From: Gemmatimonadota bacterium | GTDB taxonomy: Bacteria; Gemmatimonadota; Gemmatimonadetes; Longimicrobiales; UBA6960 | Assembly (NCBI GenBank): GCA_019347995.1 | Contig: JAHWKH010000202.1 | Span: forward strand, 1-5,003 | DNA: 5,003 nt | Reading direction: 5' to 3' | Part shown: in pieces, positions 1 to 5,003 of the stretch | Position numbering within the stretch: the stretch's first letter is position 1 | How the letters are laid out: each line of letters opens with the position of its first letter | The notes under the pieces: generated by a model | Databases searched by the model: none | What the model saw: only the letters and a program-made list of their open reading frames with translations | Told to the model about the DNA's origin: nothing | Position numbers and translations under genes: made by a program

Positions 1-1
1 C

Positions 2-1099
2 GGCGCCCGCAGCTTCCTCCACGGGGCCACCCGGGACTGGGTGGTGGAGCTGGACGTGGTGCTCTCGGGCGGCGAGCGCGTGACGGTGGGCGGGGAGCGA
101 CCCGCGCCGCCTCCCTTTGCCGCGCTGGCCCGCCGGCTCGAGCCGCGCGCGGACACGTCCCGTCCGCGCTGGCCCGAGGTGCGCAAGAACTCCAGCGGGT
201 ACGCCCTCGATCGCTTCCTCCCGGGGGCCGATCCCGTCCAGCTCCTGGTGGGAAGCGAGGGCACGCTGGGCCTCGTGCTGGGCCTGACCCTCCGCCTCGT
301 GGAGGCGCCGGCGCGGCGCGGCGTCGTCCTCATGGGACTGGGCACGCTGGACGACCTCCCGGAGGCGACGGCGGAAGCCCGCCGGCGCGGCGCCAGCGCG
401 TGCGAGCTCTTCGGCCGGCGCATCCTCGACATGGCCCGTCTGGACGACGACCCCCACGTGGGACCCGTCTCGCGCGGGTGCGAGGCGCTCCTCCTCCTGG
501 AGGTGGAGGGTGGCCCGGACACGGTCGAGGACGGCCTGGAGCACCTGCGCAGGCTGGCGGACGTGCTGGGCAGGGGTCACGTCGAGGCGCGCACGGGCGA
601 GGAGCGCAGGCGTCTCTGGGGCGTGCGCCACCGCGCCAGCCCCACGATCGCCGGGGCGGCCGAGCGCGGCCGGGTCTCGACCCAGTTCATCGAGGACTCG
701 GTGGTGCCGCCCGCGCGCGTCGCGGACTATGCTCGGGGCGTCGGGCGCATCCTCGACGAAGCCGGCCTGGACGGGGTGATCTTCGGCCACGCGGGCGACG
801 GCCACCTGCACGTGAACCCGCTGGTCGACATGGGCGATCCCGGGTGGCGGGACCGGGTGCGCGAGGTCCTGTACGCCACCGCGGATCTGGTGTCGGACCT
901 GGGAGGCACGCTCAGCGGGGAGCACGGAGACGGTCGGGTGCGGGCTCCGCTCCTGGAGCGCATCTGGGGTCCGACATGGTCGCGCGCGTTCCGCCACGTG
1001 AAGGAGGCGCTGGACCCGGCGGGAGTCCTGAATCCCGGGGTGATCCTGCCACTGCCGGGACAGGATCCCATGGAAGGCCTCGGAGCCGGGATGCCGTAA
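2..1099 (+). CDS. FAD-linked 2-hydroxyacid dehydrogenase (GlcD / D-lactate dehydrogenase type), C-terminal part, 5' truncated
   Basis: The frame is open from base 2 and ends at TAA 1097-1099, giving 365 residues; the true start lies left of the window. The first residues (GARSFLHGATRDWV) match the end of the FAD-binding PCMH domain of the VAO family, so roughly the first 100 or more residues are missing. The segment KNSSGYALD followed by LLVGSEGTLGLV (about residues 62-87) is the usual end of that domain, and the rest is the FAD-oxidase C-terminal domain. GHAGDGHLH (residues 262-270) and SGEHGDG (305-311) are the family signatures. H263, H270 and E307 sit where the metal-binding His, His and Glu lie in D-2-hydroxyglutarate dehydrogenase. 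It closes with the usual LDPAGVLNPG. Family members oxidise D-lactate, glycolate or D-2-hydroxyglutarate to 2-oxo acids. The substrate cannot be read here. There is no fused C-terminal Fe-S domain and no glcF-like gene downstream. Confidence 0.93.
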   Translation, partial: GARSFLHGATRDWVVELDVVLSGGERVTVGGERPAPPPFAALARRLEPRADTSRPRWPEVRKNSSGYALDRFLPGADPVQLLVGSEGTLGLVLGLTLRLVEAPARRGVVLMGLGTLDDLPEATAEARRRGASACELFGRRILDMARLDDDPHVGPVSRGCEALLLLEVEGGPDTVEDGLEHLRRLADVLGRGHVEARTGEERRRLWGVRHRASPTIAGAAERGRVSTQFIEDSVVPPARVADYARGVGRILDEAGLDGVIFGHAGDGHLHVNPLVDMGDPGWRDRVREVLYATADLVSDLGGTLSGEHGDGRVRAPLLERIWGPTWSRAFRHVKEALDPAGVLNPGVILPLPGQDPMEGLGAGMP

Positions 1100-1143
1100 G
1101 GTTCCCCGAGGCCATGGAAGCCCGATGGCCCGCGGCTGCGCCG

Positions 1144-1183
1144 GGTCCAGCGGGTGCGGACCTTGCACCCACGTACCATGGTA
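1144..1183 (+). promoter_or_regulatory. Possible cis-regulatory structures upstream of the S13 peptidase gene
   Basis: The 142-base gap after the flavoenzyme holds several symmetric elements. GGGTGC (1152-1157) and GCACCC (1165-1170) form a 6-bp stem with a 7-base loop. GGTCC (1144-1148) is complementary to GGACC (1158-1162) inside that loop, so an alternative hairpin or an H-type pseudoknot is possible. TACCATGGTA (1174-1183) is a perfect 10-base palindrome, a possible operator half-site pair. No convincing -35/-10 pair is visible: TTGCAC at 1163-1168 has no AT-rich partner at the right distance. No T-tract follows the hairpin, so it is not a classical terminator. GC-rich DNA gives such stems by chance, so confidence is low. 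Confidence 0.22.
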
Positions 1184-1228
1184 GGAGGAGCCCGAGCAGG
1201 GCCGCCGCGCCCCTGGAACATCGATCCT

Positions 1229-1236
1229 GGAGGGAG
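1229..1236 (+). promoter_or_regulatory. Ribosome binding site for the S13 peptidase gene
   Basis: GGAGGGAG lies 5 bases before the GTG at 1242-1244. It supports that GTG as the start, as does the signal peptide that begins immediately after it. A second Shine-Dalgarno-like run (GGAGGAG, 1184-1190) has no usable start codon at the proper distance. Confidence 0.8.
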
Positions 1237-1241
1237 AACGC

Positions 1242-3263
1242 GTGACGAAGCCTCGACGCCGCACCATCCACGGCTGCATCGCAGCCCTGGCCCTGGTGCT
1301 GGTCGCTGCCGCCCCGGCGGCCCCGACCCTGGCCGACGTGGTGGCGGACCTGCGGAGGGAGCTGGACGCCGCCCTGGAGGCCATGGGCGCCGGATCGCGG
1401 TACAGCGTCCTCGCCGTCTCGCTCGATACCGGAGACACCCTCTTCGCCGAGGGCGCCCACACGGCCCTGGCTCCGGCGTCCAACCTCAAGCTCCTCACCT
1501 CGGCGGCCGCGCTGCGCTACCTGGGCCCCGAATACCGCTATCCCACCTACCTCCTGACCCGGGGCCCGGTCGAGAACGGCGTCCTGAGAGGAGACCTCGT
1601 GCTGTACGGCACCGGCGACCCGGGCATCTCCGACCAGTTCCAGGCCAGTCGGACCGCGGTCTTCGAGTCCTTCGCCGACGCTCTCTCGGCCCGGGGCGTC
1701 CGCAGCGTCGAGGGCGACATCGTGGGCGACGGCAGCTTCTTCGGCGGGCCCCTGGTGGCGGAAGGGTGGGATCCCCGCGATCTCAACGACTGGTTCGCGG
1801 CGGCGTCCAGCGCGCTCTCCTTCAACGAGAACATGGTCACGCTGCGCGTGGTGCCGACCCAGCCGGGGCAGCCGCCGGAGGTGCGTACCATTCCCGGCAA
1901 TGCGGAGCTTCCGATCCGCAACATGGCGCGCACGGTCGCGGGGCGGGCGTCGCGCCGGATCGAGATCAAGCGGACGTCGCCCGACCAGCCCATCAGCATC
2001 GAAGGGGAGATCCCCCGGGGAGGCCGGGAGGTCTGGCGGCAGATGACGGTGAGCGACCCCGCCCGCTACGCGGCCAGCGTGTTCCGCGGGGTGCTGGAGG
2101 AGCGCGGCATCCGGGTGTCGGGATCGGCCCGGTCGGTGGAGGCACCCGCGGCGTCCGCCGTCACCGGGCAGCGGCTGTGGGCGCCGGCCCTGCGGGACGA
2201 CGGCGCGGTGCGGGTGGTCGCCTCGCACCGCTCCCCCCCGCTCCGGGACTACCTGGCCGTCGTGAACAAGAAGAGCCACAACCTGTTCGCCGACCTGGCG
2301 CTCAAGACCCTGGGCCGGCTGGCGGGCGGCGAGGGCTCCTTCGAGCGCGGCGCGGCCGTCGTGGAGGCGTTCATGGCGTCGGAGGCGGGCGTGGACACGA
2401 GCCGCGTCCAGCTCATGGACGGCTCCGGGCTTTCCTCCTTGAACCGTGTCTCCGCCGCGGACTTCGTCGACGTCATGGAGCACATGGCCCGCTCCGAGCT
2501 CTGGGACGAGTACTGGGCCAGCCTCCCCGAGGCGGGCAATCCCCGCGAGCTGAGGCGCATGTACCAGTCGGCCGCGGCGGGCAACCTCAGGGCGAAGACG
2601 GGCACCATCGAGAACGTCTCCGCCCTCTCGGGGCTGGTGCGCTCGGCCAACGGGGAGAGGATCCTCTTCAGCATCGTGGTCAACAACGCGCGCTCGACCT
2701 GGCAGGCGAAGCGTGTGGAGGACCGCATCGGCACCTCACTCGCCTCCTTCGAGCGGCCGTTCGAGACCCGCCCCGCCGGAGAGCCCACCAGGCTCGCCGC
2801 GGCCGACACGCCCGTCACGGTGGACACGGCCACGTCGGCCAGCGAGCGGCTCGCGTCCGCCGAGGTCGCCGAGGCCGCCGAGGGCGAGGCCGAGCCCGCC
2901 GCCACGGAAACGCGAACGCACACCGTGGCTCCCGGTGAGAACCTGAGCGTCATCGCACGCCGCCACGGCGTCCGCGTCAACGCGATCGTGGCGGCCAACG
3001 ACGGGCTGTCACCGAGTCGGCTCCAGCCGGGCCAGCGCCTCACCATCCCGGGAGCGGCGGCCGGCGAGCCCAGCCCGGCCACCCAGACCGACCCGGAGCG
3101 CCACGTGGTGGCGTCGGGGGAGAACCCCACGGTCATCGCCCGCCGCTACGGCGTCTCGCTGAACGACCTCCTGGACGCCAATCCGGGGATGAACCCCAAC
3201 CGCCTCCAGGTCGGGCAGGAGCTCACCATCCCCGCCTCGCCGGAGGGCGGCGAGGGCTCGTAG
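1242..3263 (+). CDS. dacB: D-alanyl-D-alanine carboxypeptidase/endopeptidase (PBP4/DacB type, peptidase S13) with two C-terminal LysM domains
   Basis: A 673-residue exported penicillin-binding protein. GTG 1242 is chosen because of the GGAGGGAG site and the signal peptide: basic KPRRR, then a hydrophobic Ala/Leu core (about residues 12-24), with likely cleavage after TLA (29-31). All three active-site motifs are present: SxxK as S80-N-L-K83 (acylated serine), SxN as S345-H-N347, and KTG as K452-T-G454. GTGDPG (123-128) and FNEN (194-197) match conserved S13 segments. The enzyme should act in the periplasm, trimming terminal D-Ala from pentapeptides and/or cutting D-Ala-mDAP cross-links. After about residue 505 comes an Ala/Glu/Thr-rich acidic linker, then LysM domains at 560-603 and 621-664, which bind N-acetylglucosamine polymers and would tether it to the wall. 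E. coli PBP4 has 477 residues and no LysM. The symbol reflects family, not proven function. The flavoenzyme lies 142 bases upstream, so co-transcription is uncertain. Confidence 0.95.
   Translation: MTKPRRRTIHGCIAALALVLVAAAPAAPTLADVVADLRRELDAALEAMGAGSRYSVLAVSLDTGDTLFAEGAHTALAPASNLKLLTSAAALRYLGPEYRYPTYLLTRGPVENGVLRGDLVLYGTGDPGISDQFQASRTAVFESFADALSARGVRSVEGDIVGDGSFFGGPLVAEGWDPRDLNDWFAAASSALSFNENMVTLRVVPTQPGQPPEVRTIPGNAELPIRNMARTVAGRASRRIEIKRTSPDQPISIEGEIPRGGREVWRQMTVSDPARYAASVFRGVLEERGIRVSGSARSVEAPAASAVTGQRLWAPALRDDGAVRVVASHRSPPLRDYLAVVNKKSHNLFADLALKTLGRLAGGEGSFERGAAVVEAFMASEAGVDTSRVQLMDGSGLSSLNRVSAADFVDVMEHMARSELWDEYWASLPEAGNPRELRRMYQSAAAGNLRAKTGTIENVSALSGLVRSANGERILFSIVVNNARSTWQAKRVEDRIGTSLASFERPFETRPAGEPTRLAAADTPVTVDTATSASERLASAEVAEAAEGEAEPAATETRTHTVAPGENLSVIARRHGVRVNAIVAANDGLSPSRLQPGQRLTIPGAAAGEPSPATQTDPERHVVASGENPTVIARRYGVSLNDLLDANPGMNPNRLQVGQELTIPASPEGGEGS
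2919..3233 (+). repeat. Tandem LysM repeat units within the S13 peptidase
   Basis: Two 44-codon units (2919-3050 and 3102-3233) are separated by 51 bases. They align without gaps: HTVAPGEN / HVVASGEN, VIARRHGV / VIARRYGV and LQPGQRLTIP / LQVGQELTIP. The match extends to the DNA, where the VIARR segments are nearly identical, suggesting a local duplication. The second unit reads GENPT where the first has GENLS, placing a proline at a position that is usually hydrophobic in LysM. Confidence 0.85.
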
Positions 3264-3266
3264 GAG

Positions 3267-3286
3267 CCCGCGCGGTCCCGCGCGGT
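3267..3286. repeat. Two tandem copies of a 10-base GC palindromic unit
   Basis: CCCGCGCGGT occurs twice back to back (3267-3276 and 3277-3286) with no mismatch. Each copy contains the self-complementary octamer CCGCGCGG. It lies in the 56-base gap between two convergent stop codons. A shorter direct repeat, GGGACAC, follows at 3293-3299 and 3304-3310. Confidence 0.8.
3268..3285. terminator. Candidate bidirectional terminator hairpin between convergent genes
   Basis: CCGCGCG (3268-3274) pairs with CGCGCGG (3279-3285) around a GTCC tetraloop, a 7-bp all-GC stem. It starts 5 bases after the S13 peptidase stop and lies 35 bases beyond the stop of the opposing aminotransferase gene. The symmetry would act on both strands. 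There is no T-tract on either side, so a strong intrinsic terminator is not shown. Position is the main argument. Confidence 0.35.
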
Positions 3287-3319
3287 CCTGAGGGGACACG
3301 CCCGGGACACCCGAAGCGT

Positions 3320-4477
3320 TCAGACCCCCGAGCGCTCGAGCACGTCCACCACGCGCCGCATCTCGTCGACCGTGTTGTAGAAGTGGGGCGAGAACCGGAG
3401 CGAGCCCTCCCGCACCGCGAAGACCACGCCCGCCTCCCGCAGCGCCGCGGCGGCCGCCGTCGGATCCGACACGCGGAACGCGACGATCCCCGCGCGCCGC
3501 CCGGGTTCCCGGGGAGTGACCAGGCTCCGGCCCGTCCCGTCGTCCAGCCACCGCAGCAGCGGCTCCTGTACGTCGCGCACGTGGTCGAGGATGGTCGCCA
3601 CCCCGACCTCCATCAGCACCTCCAGCGCGCGGGCCAGGCCCAGATAGTCCTGGAACCCGAGGGTGCCGAGCTCGAAGCGGGCGGCGTCGCCACGCCAGCG
3701 CAGGCGATAGTCCAGCGGCCGGTCGAACTCGAGCGCGCCCTCCATCCCGAGCCAGCTCACCATCGGGGGCTCGAAGCGCTCCCGCAGACGCGGATGGACC
3801 CATGTGAAGCCGGATCCCCACGGGGCGCACAGCCACTTCTGCCCACCCGAGGACAGCAGGTCCACGCCGCAGGACAGGGGCCGCACCGGCACCACGCCCA
3901 ACGCCTGGATGGCGTCCACGAAGAAGAGGACGCCCCGGTCGCGGCAGGCCCGCCCCAGCGCCTCCATGTCGGCCCGGTACCCGGTGCCGAACTGCACCGT
4001 CGAGAGGGCGAGCACCCGCACGTCGTCGTCGGCCAGACGCCTCAGCATGGCCGGCTCGTCCGGGAGCCCCGCGGCGTCCGTGGGCACGACCTCGAGCTCG
4101 AATCCCCGCGGCTCCAGCGCGCGCCACGGCAGGACGTTGGCGGGGAACTCACCCTGGCTCACCAGGACGGTGCCGGGAGGGAAGGTCGCCGCGCAGGCCA
4201 CGCCCAGGTTCACGCCGTAGGACGTGTTGGGGCCCAGCGCGACGTCGGCGGAGTCGACGTCCAGGAGCCGCGCCACGGCGCCCCGACAGCGAGCCAGGAT
4301 CTCCCCCAGCTCCTCCTCGGCGAACCCGTGGACGCGACGCCTGCGCAGGACCAGATCCGCCGCCGCCTCCGCGGCGCTGGCGGGAAGGAGCCCGTAGCTG
4401 GCGGCGTTTAAGAAGACGCCCTCGGGAGGACCGGGATACTCCCGCGCCCGGACGGCGTCGATGGGGGTTGGGCTCAC
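3320..4477 (-). CDS. Class V aminotransferase-fold PLP-dependent enzyme
   Basis: A 385-residue protein, a normal length for the family. The start is the GTG at 4477-4475, which overlaps the upstream gene's TGA as GTGA. The frame is open further upstream, but that stretch is the shadow of the upstream gene, and the homologous sequence begins just after the GTG. PLP-site residues are clear: NTS (84-86) in the phosphate-binding region, STVQ (159-162), D188 in FVDAIQALG (pairs with the pyridine nitrogen), and K214 in SSGGQKWLCAPWG (Schiff-base lysine). The C-terminus (LRFSPHFYNTVDEM) is the usual class V ending. The group contains cysteine desulfurases, isopenicillin N epimerase-like enzymes, kynureninases and true aminotransferases. 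The C-terminal region lacks the catalytic-cysteine loop of NifS/SufS, so a standard cysteine desulfurase is unlikely. The substrate is unknown. No good Shine-Dalgarno precedes the GTG, which suggests translation depends on ribosomes finishing the upstream gene. Confidence 0.92.
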   Translation of the reverse strand: MSPTPIDAVRAREYPGPPEGVFLNAASYGLLPASAAEAAADLVLRRRRVHGFAEEELGEILARCRGAVARLLDVDSADVALGPNTSYGVNLGVACAATFPPGTVLVSQGEFPANVLPWRALEPRGFELEVVPTDAAGLPDEPAMLRRLADDDVRVLALSTVQFGTGYRADMEALGRACRDRGVLFFVDAIQALGVVPVRPLSCGVDLLSSGGQKWLCAPWGSGFTWVHPRLRERFEPPMVSWLGMEGALEFDRPLDYRLRWRGDAARFELGTLGFQDYLGLARALEVLMEVGVATILDHVRDVQEPLLRWLDDGTGRSLVTPREPGRRAGIVAFRVSDPTAAAAALREAGVVFAVREGSLRFSPHFYNTVDEMRRVVDVLERSGV

Positions 4478-4749
4478 CCGGTGTGGGCGGTGGTGGACGA
4501 CGGCTCCCCGCGATGGCGTCCCCGGGCCGAGCGCAGACGCCGGCGCAGCTCCACGTCCGACATGGTCTCGAGCGTCCGCCGTGCCGTCCGCTCGCTGTTC
4601 CAGCGCACGTCGAGCAGCGCCACCACGTCCGCCTCGCCGCCGTCCCGGGGGGCCAGGGCGAAGTAGTAGCGGCCCTTGTAATCCTGGCTCGGCCGCTCCC
4701 GCACGTCGGCCACCCAGGCCCTGCCCTGCTCGTCCTCGAATTCCCGCAT
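4474..4749 (-). CDS. Conserved hypothetical protein, 91 residues, coupled to the aminotransferase
   Basis: ATG at 4749-4747 follows a strong GGGAGGAG site. The product is 91 residues, has no signal peptide or membrane segment, and is probably cytoplasmic. Residues 4-50 look like a short beta-rich unit (EDEQGRAWVADV, DYKGRYYFALAP at 23-34, VVALLDVRWNS at 42-52). Residues 53-78 are a strongly basic helical stretch (ERTARRTLETMSDVELRRRL). The tail from about 79 looks disordered. It resembles small proteins I recall as conserved and uncharacterised in Gemmatimonadota, which is unverified. I recognise no catalytic motif and assign no function. Its TGA (4476-4474) overlaps the aminotransferase GTG by the shared GTGA, a typical arrangement for translational coupling and for products made together. 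The basic helix could suit nucleic-acid or protein binding, but that is only a guess. Confidence 0.85.
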   Translation of the reverse strand: MREFEDEQGRAWVADVRERPSQDYKGRYYFALAPRDGGEADVVALLDVRWNSERTARRTLETMSDVELRRRLRSARGRHRGEPSSTTAHTG

Positions 4750-4752
4750 GGT

Positions 4753-4760
4753 CTCCTCCC
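4753..4760 (-). promoter_or_regulatory. Ribosome binding site for the 91-residue protein
   Basis: On the minus strand GGGAGGAG runs from 4760 to 4753. Its GGGAGG core ends 5 bases before the ATG at 4749, which fixes this start. The downstream aminotransferase gene has no comparable site. Confidence 0.75.
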
Positions 4761-4775
4761 GCGGCCGAGACCGGC

Positions 4776-5003
4776 TCAGCCGATGGTCTTGGGCTCCGAT
4801 CGCCGGAAGAGGTCCGCCAGCCCCGAATCGTCCAGCTCATCGAGCTCCCGGGTCGCTTCGTCGTACGCGGAGCCCGGGAGCAGCGTCTGCCGGACGGCGC
4901 CCTCTTCGCGGGGATCGCCGCCTTCCTGGCCTGGTACTCGGTGCGTCGGCGCCTGGAGGATCCGGCGGTCTAGCGCGCCGGATCGAGGACGTGGCGGCCC
5001 CGG
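4776..5003 (-). CDS. Possible C-terminal end of a hypothetical gene, truncated by the right edge
   Basis: A minus-strand frame is open from the window edge to TGA 4778-4776, giving 75 residues. It ends DEATRELDELDDSGLADLF and then RRSEPKTIG. The last 40 or so codons have about 90% G/C in the third position and a low-GC second position, as in the neighbouring genes. The acidic C-terminus reads like a genuine soluble protein. Its stop lies 26 bases before the ATG of the 91-residue gene on the same strand, consistent with an operon. Against it, the edge-proximal 35 codons have many A/T third positions, and no ATG, GTG or TTG lies in frame inside the window, so the start must be outside. The exact mirror frame on the plus strand also looks coding but lacks a plausible start. 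I do not recognise a family. Confidence 0.35.
   Translation of the reverse strand, partial: PGPPRPRSGALDRRILQAPTHRVPGQEGGDPREEGAVRQTLLPGSAYDEATRELDELDDSGLADLFRRSEPKTIG

Noticed and set aside
1114..1245. A 43-codon plus-strand reading frame (MEARWPAAAPG...) whose TGA overlaps the GTG start of the S13 peptidase gene, resembling a coupled leader peptide.
   Set aside because: Only about 70% G/C in the third position against roughly 90% in the real genes, a Shine-Dalgarno too close to the ATG, and a Pro/Ala/Arg-rich product without homology I recognise. The peptidase gene has its own strong ribosome binding site.
912..2483. Long minus-strand open frame of 523 codons antisense to the flavoenzyme end and the S13 peptidase.
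   Set aside because: Its translation is low-complexity and lies opposite two clearly real genes, including catalytic motifs. Long antisense frames are expected at this GC content because stop codons are rare.
1154..2938. Long plus-strand open frame of 594 codons overlapping the S13 peptidase gene.
   Set aside because: It is a shifted-frame shadow rich in Arg/Gly/Pro/Ala. The other frame contains the signal peptide, SxxK, SxN and KTG motifs in the right order.
4478..4840. Upstream extension of the aminotransferase frame on the minus strand, adding 121 residues before the GTG at 4477.
   Set aside because: It overlaps the well-supported 91-residue gene in another frame, is rich in Gly/Arg/Pro/Ala as shadow frames are, and carries no family sequence. 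Family similarity starts just after 4477.
4461..4973. A long plus-strand open frame ending in a hydrophobic segment.
   Set aside because: Its first half is antisense to the 91-residue gene and has low-complexity composition. The coding-like tail has no ATG, GTG or TTG start between 4749 and 4880. It is kept only as an alternative in the right-edge finding.

Overview
The window is about 70% G+C, densely coding, and looks bacterial chromosomal. Codon third positions are almost all G or C, start codons include GTG, and Shine-Dalgarno sites are strong. A small protein at 4474-4749 resembles conserved hypothetical proteins I associate with Gemmatimonadota. With the base composition, that makes Gemmatimonadota or a similar high-GC Gram-negative lineage my best guess, but it rests on memory and was not searched. 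I see no mobile element, CRISPR array, tRNA or rRNA.

Layout. (1) 2-1099, plus strand: the C-terminal part of an FAD-linked 2-hydroxyacid dehydrogenase of the GlcD / D-lactate dehydrogenase type, cut by the left edge. (2) 1100-1241: a 142-base gap with a small hairpin, a perfect 10-base palindrome and the ribosome binding site of the next gene. (3) 1242-3263, plus strand: a DacB/PBP4-type (peptidase S13) D-alanyl-D-alanine carboxypeptidase/endopeptidase with a signal peptide, an acidic linker and two C-terminal LysM domains. (4) 3264-3319: a convergent junction with a tandem GC-palindromic repeat that can form a hairpin. (5) 3320-4477, minus strand: a class V PLP-dependent aminotransferase-fold enzyme. 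(6) 4474-4749, minus strand: a 91-residue uncharacterised protein whose stop codon overlaps the aminotransferase GTG start (GTGA), so the two are probably translationally coupled. (7) 4776-5003, minus strand: an open frame reaching the right edge, possibly the end of a third gene of that operon, though the coding evidence is ambiguous.

How they fit together. The minus-strand genes look like one transcription unit running right to left. The two plus-strand genes share a direction but not an obvious pathway: one is a flavoenzyme oxidising a 2-hydroxy acid, the other a periplasmic peptidoglycan hydrolase. I see no clearly new system. The points most worth a second look are the S13-LysM fusion, the coupled unknown/aminotransferase pair, and the unresolved coding at the right edge.
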